This document shows positions 16,566 to 21,897 of a DNA stretch of 21,897 nt, one piece after another. The stretch comes from an uncultured Solimonas sp. (GTDB taxonomy: Bacteria > Pseudomonadota > Gammaproteobacteria > Nevskiales > Nevskiaceae). The position numbers and the translations under genes are program-made. The notes beneath the pieces were generated by a model, which ran no database searches, was not told the DNA's origin, and saw nothing but the letters and a program-made list of their open reading frames with translations. The stretch is from contig CAMLDZ010000049.1 of assembly GCA_946478985.1 (NCBI GenBank), positions 1 through 21,897 on the forward strand, given 5' to 3'. Each line of letters starts with the position of its first letter. Position 1 is the first letter of the stretch.

Positions 16566-17105
16566 ATGAAGAATTCGTCGTTCTTCGCGCTGTGGCCCGA
16601 TAACGCCGTGCGCATGGACCTGCGCGTGGCGTACAAGTCGGTGGTGGGCCGCCTGCCGGTGGGCGGCCGGCAGACGCTGGCGGCCAACTACCATCTGCCG
16701 CTGGTGCGGCTCGGCGAGCTCGGGCCGACGCAGGAAGCCGCGGCGCGCGCTGCGGCGGATGGCGTCAGCGCCGCGCCGTTCGTGCTGCGGCTGGACATCG
16801 CCGCCAGCTCCGCGTGCGAGGCGCAGTGGTGGTTCGGCTCGCACGACAGCAGCTTTGCGCTGGCGGCACTGCAACGGCAGATCAAGACGCGACTCGCCAG
16901 CACCGGGCTGCGCGGCGATCACACACACTTTCATCCACAAGTGACGTTCCTGAGCGGCTCGCCTTACGCGTTGCCGGAGCGCGACATCAAGACCGTGCAC
17001 TGGCCGGTCCACGAGTTCGTCCTGGCGCGCAGCCTCAACAGCGCCGAAGGCCCGACGCATGTCGTGATCGGCCGCTGGCCGCTGCGCTTGCCGACGCCCG
17101 CCTGA
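16566..17105 (+). CDS. 2'-5' RNA ligase/ThpR-like 2H phosphoesterase, altered motifs
   Basis: A 179-residue protein resembling the LigT/ThpR family of two-histidine phosphoesterases, which act on cyclic phosphodiester ends of RNA or nucleotides. Seen: the start 'FFALWPDNAVRMDL' (family pattern RlFfAlwPp) and 'NYHLPLVRLGEL' at about 41-52 in place of NxHlTLxFLG, and 'HFHPQVTFLSG' at 121-131 in place of FxPHvTLxR. The first motif keeps H43 but has Pro for Thr (P45). The second keeps T127 but has Gln for His (Q125), with H123 two residues before. Each HxT motif therefore lacks one key residue and catalysis may be weakened or changed. The ATG gives the family length. Upstream reading-frame extension is a shadow of the LuxR gene. 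Confidence 0.8.
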   Translation: MKNSSFFALWPDNAVRMDLRVAYKSVVGRLPVGGRQTLAANYHLPLVRLGELGPTQEAAARAAADGVSAAPFVLRLDIAASSACEAQWWFGSHDSSFALAALQRQIKTRLASTGLRGDHTHFHPQVTFLSGSPYALPERDIKTVHWPVHEFVLARSLNSAEGPTHVVIGRWPLRLPTPA

Positions 17106-17108
17106 GGT

Positions 17109-18500
17109 TCAGCGGATCAGCACGGCTTCTTCGTCGTTGCCGCCGGTGCCGGGGCTGAGACTGTCGCGGACGAACTTGATGTGTCGGCGCAGAACGTAGA
17201 TCTGATCGGCGAAGGCACCGGGCACCTTGAGCGCGATGATGGTCTTCTCGATCTGCGTGAGCCGCTCGAACAGCACCACGCGCTGTTCCGCCGTCACCGG
17301 CTCCAGCACCGCGCGCTCCAGCGCCATCAACTCGCCGTAGAGCTTGTAAATGCGCCGGCGGATGCGCCAGCCATAAAGGTATGGCGCGAAACGCAGGCCG
17401 GGAATCAGCACCACCAGCAGCGGCACCAGCACCACCGCCGCGCGGTTGACCAGGCTGGCGAGCCAGAACGGCATGAAGCGATACGCGAAGCCCTTGCCGG
17501 ACTTGTAGAAGCGCGCGGCGTCCGGATGCATCGGGTAATCGTGTTCGATGGCGTGCGGGAACTCGCCGGGGTTCTGCATCAGCGTGCCGCGCCCATGCAC
17601 CTCCTGCGCCGCCTCGACCAGCAGGTCCGACAGCGCCGGATGCAGGTCGCCGTGCGCGAGCAGCTCCACGGTCGGCGCCATCATGGTGATCTCCTGTTCG
17701 GGCAGGTTGGCGCCGAGATCGAAGGCGCCGGGCGGCAGCTGGAAGCGGTTGAGATAGCGGAAGCGCCGCTCATAGGCGGCGCCCTGGACGAAGTCGTACA
17801 GGCGGATGCCGTCGCTGTGCAGCAGATCGCGCAGCATGCCGATGCTGGCCGTGTCACCGGACAGGAAGATGGCGTCGACCTGGCGCGCCAGCAGGGCGGC
17901 GCTGGCTGCCGAGGCTTCGAGCTCGACGAACTGCGTGCCGTCGCCGGGCTCCACGCCATTGGCATTGAGCAGCTCCAGCGCCAGCACCCGCGTGCCGCTG
18001 CCGTCGCGGCCCGCGGAGATGCGCATGCCCTCGAGTTCCGACAGCCGCGTGATCGGCCGGGCGGCGCGGTAGAAGATCAGTACCGGCTGGCGGAACATCG
18101 TGCCCAGCGACACCAGGTCGTCACTGCCGCCTTCGCGGGTGACGCCGGACTGCACCAGCGCGATATCGACCTCATGCCCGGCGAGCAGGTCGAGGTTGTG
18201 GGCGGAGCCCTTGGACGGCAGCAGCTGCAGCTCGATGCCGCTGCGCGCGAGAATCTGCTGATACTGCGCCGCCACCGTGCGGAAATTGCTGTTTTCCGGG
18301 CCGCTGGCCATCACCAGATGCAGCGGCGGCGCCGGCCGCACGAAGCGCAGCGTGAAGACGATGGCCAGCACGCTGATCAGCACGATCGGCGCCAGCGTCG
18401 CCAGCGCGTCGCGCCACGACACCAGCGACACCGGCCGCAGGCTCAGCAGGCGCCGCGCCGTCTCGATCTTCTTCTGCCTGGCCTTGCCGTTCTCGCTCAA
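17109..18500 (-). CDS. Membrane-anchored TAXI-family solute-binding protein
   Basis: 463 residues. Seen: a basic cytoplasmic N-terminus, TM1 about 32-51 (ALATLAPIVLISVLAIVF), a TAXI/NMT1-like periplasmic binding domain ('HLVMASGPENSNFRTVAAQYQQILARSGIELQLLPSKGSAHNLDLLAGHEVDIALVQSG', 'GMRISAGRDGSGTRVLALELL', 'VDAIFLSG'), a second TM near 365-390 (AAVVLVPLLVVLIPGL) and a C-terminal helical tail of about 80 residues. TAXI receptors normally feed TRAP permeases, but no DctQ/DctM genes are near. The double anchor with a cytoplasmic tail suggests a sensor or a receptor for a distant permease (inference). The start is TTG at 18500: GAGGG lies about eight bases upstream, and there is no ATG before TM1. 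A longer frame to 18839 is antisense to the next gene. Confidence 0.88.
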   Translation of the reverse strand: MSENGKARQKKIETARRLLSLRPVSLVSWRDALATLAPIVLISVLAIVFTLRFVRPAPPLHLVMASGPENSNFRTVAAQYQQILARSGIELQLLPSKGSAHNLDLLAGHEVDIALVQSGVTREGGSDDLVSLGTMFRQPVLIFYRAARPITRLSELEGMRISAGRDGSGTRVLALELLNANGVEPGDGTQFVELEASAASAALLARQVDAIFLSGDTASIGMLRDLLHSDGIRLYDFVQGAAYERRFRYLNRFQLPPGAFDLGANLPEQEITMMAPTVELLAHGDLHPALSDLLVEAAQEVHGRGTLMQNPGEFPHAIEHDYPMHPDAARFYKSGKGFAYRFMPFWLASLVNRAAVVLVPLLVVLIPGLRFAPYLYGWRIRRRIYKLYGELMALERAVLEPVTAEQRVVLFERLTQIEKTIIALKVPGAFADQIYVLRRHIKFVRDSLSPGTGGNDEEAVLIR

Positions 18501-18535
18501 GCGTCTGCCCTCGATGGTCCAGCTGGAATGCGCCC

Positions 18536-18553
18536 CCGGCCGCGCGCGGCCGG
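18536..18553. promoter_or_regulatory. 18-bp perfect GC palindrome between divergent genes
   Basis: CCGGCC-GCGCGC-GGCCGG reads the same on both strands. It lies in the 72-base divergent gap between the TAXI protein gene and the unknown gene at 18573. It sits just upstream of the TAGAAT box at 18558 on the plus strand and within the 5' leader or promoter of the minus gene. It may be an operator, or chance in GC-rich DNA. Confidence 0.35.
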
Positions 18554-18557
18554 CCGA

Positions 18558-18563
18558 TAGAAT
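18558..18563 (+). promoter_or_regulatory. Candidate -10 box, possibly giving a leaderless mRNA
   Basis: TAGAAT, 5/6 to consensus, ends nine bases before the ATG at 18573, so transcription would begin almost at the start codon. No Shine-Dalgarno sequence precedes that ATG. Confidence 0.3.
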
Positions 18564-18572
18564 ACGGCGCAA

Positions 18573-19118
18573 ATGACGACTCTCATCAGCGCCAGAACCA
18601 AGAAGCAGGTCCGCCAGTTTGCCGCCCTGAGCCTTGAACGGTTTCGCGCGACCATCTCCGTGCACGAGCCGACGCGCGCGCCGCTGCCGACGCTCAACCT
18701 GAAAACGCACGCCGGACTCACCGCCTCCGTGCATCTGCCCGAGTACGTGCACGGCCCCGGCCACGTCCTGGCCCTGCAGCGCACCATCCAGAAACTGCAG
18801 CCGGCGATGTACGCCTTCGCCGTCGACATCCGCAGCCATAAGCCGAAGGCGCAGTACGGCATCCTGGTCAGCGCCGCGGTGCCGGACTGGGATGCGTCGA
18901 TCGCGCAGATCTACAGCCTCGACGGCGGACAGTTGCGGATCCTGTCGACGCAGGACGGCGATTGCGACGGCGAGCGCCGTGCTTCGCTCACCGTGCTGCC
19001 CAACATGTTCGCGCCGATCACTGCGACCCTGCCCGACGCGCTGCGCGCGATGGTGGAAACCTACTCGGACGATCTGGTCGGCCAGCTGCAGCCGCAGCTG
19101 CGCGCCGGCCTGAACTAG
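18573..19118 (+). CDS. Protein of unknown function
   Basis: 181 residues; I do not recognise a family. Visible: a basic N-terminus (MTTLISARTKKQVRQF), no signal peptide and no membrane segment, mixed alpha/beta character with strands around residues 45-55 (GLTASVHLPEY), 80-102 (MYAFAVDIRSH, AQYGILVSAAV) and 110-145 (IAQIYSLDGGQLRIL, RASLTVLPN), and a C-terminal helix (ALRAMVETYSDDLVGQLQPQL). It is probably a soluble cytoplasmic protein. It diverges from the TAXI gene and converges on the second SDR gene (nine-base gap), so it is a single-gene unit. GC-rich third positions and sensible composition support it as real, against the antisense extension of the TAXI frame. Confidence 0.75.
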   Translation: MTTLISARTKKQVRQFAALSLERFRATISVHEPTRAPLPTLNLKTHAGLTASVHLPEYVHGPGHVLALQRTIQKLQPAMYAFAVDIRSHKPKAQYGILVSAAVPDWDASIAQIYSLDGGQLRILSTQDGDCDGERRASLTVLPNMFAPITATLPDALRAMVETYSDDLVGQLQPQLRAGLN

Positions 19119-19127
19119 CCTGCCGAG

Positions 19128-19994
19128 CTAAGCCGCCGGCTGCCGCGCGAGATTGCGCGCCCTGAGCCTGCGGGTCGCACGGATCAGCAGCACCTGATAG
19201 CCGGCACCGAGCAATCGCACCAGCTTGTCCATCAGCCAGGCATCGCTGCCGACCAGAACGCGCCGCGCACGCCGGCTGACGCCGGCGAGGATCTGCAGGG
19301 CGGCGGCTTCCGGCGTGGTCCGCTGCAGCATCTGGTTCCAGCTGCGCTTGGCCAGATCCTGCGATTCTCCGGTCAGGCGCTGCACGTCGGCATCGACCCG
19401 GCCCTGCCGCGCGAAGTTGGTGGCGATGCCGCCGGGATGGACGCAGGTGACGCTGACGCAGGCATCCTCCAGCTCCAGCTCCATGCGCAGCGCCTCGGTA
19501 TAGCCGCGCACCGCGAATTTCGAAGCGTTGTAGGCGCCGCGTGTCGGCATCGCCATCAGACCGTTGAGGCTGGAGATGTTGACCAGCGCCCCCTCACCGG
19601 ACGCGCGCAGCTGCGGCAGGAACGCCTGCGAGCCGTGCACGACGCCCCAGAAGTTGATGTTCATGATCCACTCGAAGTCCTCGATGCGGACCGTCTCCGC
19701 AACCGTGGCGCCGCCGACGCCGGCGTTGTTGAACAGCAGATTGACCCGGCCATGCTCGCGTACGGCATCCGCCGCCCAGGCGAACATCGCGGCGCGGTCG
19801 CTGACGTCCAGCACGGTCGTCGTCACCTTGATGCCGCAGGCCGCCGCCTGCTCGGCCGTACGCGCCAGCGCTTCGACATCGAGGTCCGCCAGCGCCAGAT
19901 GGCAGCCGCGTCGCGCCAGCTCCAGCGCCAGCGCCCGGCCGATGCCGGACGCCGCCCCCGTGATGGCCGCCACGCGGCCTGCGAACGTCTTCAT
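19128..19994 (-). CDS. SDR family NAD(P)-dependent oxidoreductase
   Basis: A 288-residue classical short-chain dehydrogenase. Seen: TGAASGIG (about 12-19), Asp-ending beta-2 (LALADLD, favouring NAD by family rule), LFNNAG, VNISSLNG with the catalytic Ser, Y155-x3-K159 in AYNASKFA, and 'CVHPGGIATNF' after the active site. The extended C-terminus (LVRLLGAGYQVLLIRATRRLRARNLARQ) is basic and amphipathic, as in SDRs that act on lipids or associate with membranes. The substrate is unknown. The ATG is preceded by a G-rich GGGGGCAGAG. It diverges from the SET-domain gene and has a candidate promoter at 20034-20063. A longer open frame upstream (to 20285) overlaps the SET gene and lacks SDR features. 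Confidence 0.92.
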   Translation of the reverse strand: MKTFAGRVAAITGAASGIGRALALELARRGCHLALADLDVEALARTAEQAAACGIKVTTTVLDVSDRAAMFAWAADAVREHGRVNLLFNNAGVGGATVAETVRIEDFEWIMNINFWGVVHGSQAFLPQLRASGEGALVNISSLNGLMAMPTRGAYNASKFAVRGYTEALRMELELEDACVSVTCVHPGGIATNFARQGRVDADVQRLTGESQDLAKRSWNQMLQRTTPEAAALQILAGVSRRARRVLVGSDAWLMDKLVRLLGAGYQVLLIRATRRLRARNLARQPAA

Positions 19995-20033
19995 CTCTGC
20001 CCCCTGACCCCGGCTGTCCCCACAGCGCAGCGC

Positions 20034-20063
20034 AGTATGGCGCGCGCCGGCGGTGGCTGTGAA
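20034..20063 (-). promoter_or_regulatory. Candidate sigma-70 promoter for the SDR gene
   Basis: On the minus strand: TTCACA (5/6 to -35), 18-base spacer, CATACT (4/6 to -10), followed by a leader of about 33 bases to the ATG at 19994. The -10 and its flank (CATACTGCGC) recur in the opposite orientation at 20133-20142. Confidence 0.4.
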
Positions 20064-20069
20064 CGCGGC

Positions 20070-20092
20070 GCGCCAGCGGTCCACCGTGGCGC
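20070..20092. promoter_or_regulatory. Interrupted dyad in the SDR-SET divergent region
   Basis: GCGCCA-g-CGGT, then CC, then ACCG-TGGCGC: ten matching pairs with one unpaired G. It is located just upstream of the SDR promoter's -35 box, and could be an operator or a cruciform. Confidence 0.3.
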
Positions 20093-20100
20093 TGTGACGG

Positions 20101-20118
20101 GGTGCAGACTTCTGCACC
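20101..20118. promoter_or_regulatory. 18-bp perfect-arm palindrome upstream of the SET gene
   Basis: GGTGCAGA-CT-TCTGCACC has perfect 8-bp arms and a 2-bp centre. It lies 58 bases before the SET-domain start and overlaps the position expected for that gene's -35 box (-10 candidate CATACT, 20133-20138). This is strongly operator-like. The cognate regulator is not in the window as far as can be told. Confidence 0.5.
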
Positions 20119-20175
20119 GGCGACGCGGCTCGCATACTGCGCAGCCCCACGCCGCGGATCGCCAAGGAAGCGCAG

Positions 20176-20886
20176 ATGAGCACGGTTTTGCCGCCCGACA
20201 CCGACCCCGCCGCCGATGCCGAGGGCGCGCCGGTACGCGTCTGCGGCTGGAGCGGCGAGAAGCAACTGCTGAGCACGCGCGACACCGCCGCCGGCGCACT
20301 GCTGCTGGCGGAGTATCCGATCGCCTTCGTGCCGATACAGGCGGGCGAAGACGAGTGGGCGCCGTGGCTGCTGCTGGAGGCGATCGTGTCTTCGCCGGAC
20401 GGCTTCGCGCGGGTCGACGCCGAAGACCTGAAGATGACCCATTGGCCGCTCGACGCCGACGACGAGGCCCGCCTTGACCAGTTGTCACGCCGTTACCGGC
20501 GCAATGCCAGAAAGCTCGCGCAGCTCTATCACCGCGTCGCCGCCAACAACATCCGCTACGCGCACGACGGTCGCATCGGCTACGGCATCTGGCCGCTGCT
20601 GAGTCGCTCGAATCACTCCTGCGATCCGAATGCGCGGATCGCCGCCGCGGCCGATCGGCCGTTCGTCGAGCTGTTGCTGGCGACGCGCCCGATCGCCGCC
20701 GGCACCGCGGTCTGCTGGAACTACTTCTCGGACCCGGCGTTCCTGCAGCAGGGCTGGTATGCACGCAACGCGCAGCTGCTGAAGAACTTCCAGTTCCTCT
20801 GCCAGTGCCCGCGCTGCCTGACGGAGCGGCCTGCGGAACTCAACACGCTGGCCAAGGCCACGCTCGCCGCCTACTTCCGGCTGTAA
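20176..20886 (+). CDS. SMYD-like SET-domain lysine methyltransferase-like protein
   Basis: A 236-residue protein with a eukaryote-type SET fold, which transfers methyl from S-adenosylmethionine to lysine. Seen: N-terminal SET strands (VRVCGWSGEKQLLSTRDTAAGALLLAEYPIAFV), the pseudoknot motif SRSNHSCDPNA (N146-H147-S148-C149), the second knot strand with conserved Y183 in CWNYFSD (the usual GEE preceding it is GTA), and a post-SET cluster FLCQCPRC (C209, C211, C214). By SMYD/SET precedent C149 and the post-SET cysteines bind zinc. No MYND finger is present. The ATG has AAGGAA six bases upstream. Its target is unknown; free-standing bacterial SET proteins are thinly characterised. The SDR gene diverges from it and the DUF1415 gene follows at about 46 bases. 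Confidence 0.88.
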   Translation: MSTVLPPDTDPAADAEGAPVRVCGWSGEKQLLSTRDTAAGALLLAEYPIAFVPIQAGEDEWAPWLLLEAIVSSPDGFARVDAEDLKMTHWPLDADDEARLDQLSRRYRRNARKLAQLYHRVAANNIRYAHDGRIGYGIWPLLSRSNHSCDPNARIAAAADRPFVELLLATRPIAAGTAVCWNYFSDPAFLQQGWYARNAQLLKNFQFLCQCPRCLTERPAELNTLAKATLAAYFRL

Positions 20887-20932
20887 TCCGGGCAGCGCCG
20901 CGCTTTCATCCCCACGTCAGGGCCGCCGTAAA

Positions 20933-21520
20933 ATGCCGGCCCCTGCCACAGGCTCGCGCCGCCACGGACGCCCTCATCCCTTGGACACCATCGATCCCGT
21001 CGAAACCGCCGTCCGCCGCTGGCTGGAGAAGGTCGTCATCGGCCTCAACCTGTGCCCGTTCTCGGCGCAGCCGTTCCGCGCCGGCCGCGTGCGCATCCAC
21101 GTCAGCGCCTGCACCGACGAGCTGGACCTGCTGACCGAGCTGCAGCTGGAGCTGACACGCCTCGACGAGACGCCGGTGACGGAGCTGGAAACCACGATCA
21201 TCGCCGTTCCGCAGATGCTTGCGGACTTCCTCGACTACAACGATTTCCTCGACAAGGTGGACGCCCTGCTCGACCAGTTTGAGTGGAGCGGCATCTACCA
21301 GGTGGCGAGCTTCCACCCGCAGTACCAGTTCGACGGCACGCAGGCGGATGACGTGGAGAACTTCACCAACCGCTCGCCGGTACCGCTGCTGCACCTGCTG
21401 CGCGAGGACAGCGTCGAAGCCGCGCTGGACCGCCACCCGGATCCCGACAGCATCCCGCAGACCAACATCCAGCGCATGCGCGAGCTGACGCCGGAGCAGC
21501 GGCGCGAGCTGTTCGAGTAA
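20933..21520 (+). CDS. DUF1415 domain-containing protein
   Basis: 195 residues, matching a conserved proteobacterial family of unknown function. Hallmarks: 'VRRWLEKVVIGLNLCPF' near residues 26-42, 'LADFLDYNDFLDKVDALL', 'GIYQVASFHPQYQF', 'NFTNRSPVPLLHLLREDSVEAAL'. The single Cys in NLCPF and the His of SFHPQ are invariant in the members I know, and could be functional. No signal peptide or membrane segment is visible. The ATG at 20933 has AGGG ten bases upstream. A TTG at 20981 would give a start (DTIDPVETAVRRW) closer to typical family N-termini, so the first 16 residues are uncertain. It converges with the AbrB-type gene, leaving 27 bases between their stop codons. Confidence 0.9.
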   Translation: MPAPATGSRRHGRPHPLDTIDPVETAVRRWLEKVVIGLNLCPFSAQPFRAGRVRIHVSACTDELDLLTELQLELTRLDETPVTELETTIIAVPQMLADFLDYNDFLDKVDALLDQFEWSGIYQVASFHPQYQFDGTQADDVENFTNRSPVPLLHLLREDSVEAALDRHPDPDSIPQTNIQRMRELTPEQRRELFE

Positions 21521-21547
21521 ACCGCTGTCGCACGCCCTGGTGGTCGT

Positions 21548-21889
21548 TCAGCGCACCGAACCCCGCCGGTCCGCCTGATCGTCCTGCTCATGCGGCGTCC
21601 GCGCCGCGGCATCCCGGTTCAGCAATTGCTGCAGGGAACCCAGCACGGCATCCAGCCGGGGCGGCACGCTGACGTCTCCGCCCTGCATCAGGCCGGCCGC
21701 CAGCACCAGCAATGGCGATAGTTCGCTGCGCAGCGGCGCCGTCTCGCGATCGGGATTCTCGATGCGCACCGAGCCATCGCTATCGAGCCTGTAGCGCAGG
21801 CGATCGCCGGGCTGGATGCCCAGCGCGCGGATCACGGCGTCGGGAACACGCGTCTGGCGATCCTCGCTCAGCACGGATTCGATCTGCAT
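21548..21889 (-). CDS. PrlF/AbrB-type DNA-binding (antitoxin-like) protein
   Basis: A protein of 113 residues. Seen: a SpoVT/AbrB swapped-hairpin domain at the N-terminus (residues 1-45): 'SEDRQTRVPDAVIRALGIQPGDRLRYRLDSDGSVRI', matching the pattern S-x-R/G-Q-x-T-x-P-x-x-V-R-x-A-L-G-L-x-P-G-D of PrlF and MazE-like antitoxins, followed by a helical region (LSPLLVLAAGLMQ, RLDAVLGSLQQLL) and a charged, probably disordered tail. PrlF normally pairs with the RNase toxin YhaV encoded just downstream. Here the space downstream ends at the convergent DUF1415 gene, so no toxin follows. The promoter side is cut by the window end eight bases above the ATG. It could be an orphan antitoxin or an autonomous regulator. 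Confidence 0.8.
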   Translation of the reverse strand: MQIESVLSEDRQTRVPDAVIRALGIQPGDRLRYRLDSDGSVRIENPDRETAPLRSELSPLLVLAAGLMQGGDVSVPPRLDAVLGSLQQLLNRDAAARTPHEQDDQADRRGSVR

Positions 21890-21897
21890 CAGCTTTT

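Noticed and set aside
18501..18839. Upstream extension of the TAXI frame to an ATG at 18839
   Set aside because: It overlaps the divergent gene antisense, adds about 113 residues without family similarity before TM1, and the TTG at 18500 has a good ribosome-binding site.
19995..20285. N-terminal extension of the second SDR frame
   Set aside because: It runs through the regulatory interval and into the SET gene. The SDR fold begins properly at MKTFAGRVAAITG.

Overview
The window is very GC-rich, densely packed chromosomal DNA from a gammaproteobacterium. The strongest taxonomic clue is the minus-strand series rpoZ-spoT-ridA-recG, an arrangement typical of gammaproteobacteria. Outer-membrane porins, BvgS-like phosphorelays and TTG starts fit a high-GC lineage near Nevskiales/Solimonadaceae or Xanthomonadales, but this placement is an inference. 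I see no tRNA, rRNA, CRISPR array, insertion sequence or phage gene. No gap between genes exceeds about 230 bases.

Region 1 (36-1276, plus) is the end of a catabolic-looking operon: an SDR oxidoreductase followed by an NTF2/SnoaL-like protein. Region 2 (1269-7054) is a signalling locus. A minus-strand REC-EAL c-di-GMP phosphodiesterase diverges from a plus-strand operon of a short PstS-like periplasmic protein, an outer-membrane beta-barrel and a tripartite hybrid histidine kinase (HisKA-HATPase-REC-HPt). The most economical reading is ligand sensing in the periplasm, a His-Asp-His-Asp phosphorelay, and control of c-di-GMP breakdown by the divergent REC-EAL protein. This is the best candidate for a coherent and little-described system here.

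Region 3 (7080-7779, minus) is a TetR regulator with a good operator-like dyad over its own -10 box. Region 4 (7816-13004, minus) is the housekeeping block: rpoZ, a clear terminator, spoT, ridA and recG. The last two overlap through a TTGA junction. The gene upstream of rpoZ is a MarR-like winged-helix regulator, not gmk.

Region 5 (13795-17105, plus) holds an orphan MalT-type LuxR regulator and a 2H-phosphoesterase/ThpR-like protein with altered motifs. Region 6 (17109-19994) has a membrane-anchored TAXI-family solute-binding protein with a TTG start, a divergent protein of unknown function, and a convergent second SDR. Region 7 (19995-21889) has a regulatory interval with a perfect 18-bp palindrome, a SMYD-like SET-domain protein, a DUF1415 protein and, at the right edge, a PrlF/AbrB-type antitoxin-like protein with no visible toxin.

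Many long antisense reading frames exist because of the GC content. They are shadows of the genes listed here and were not annotated.
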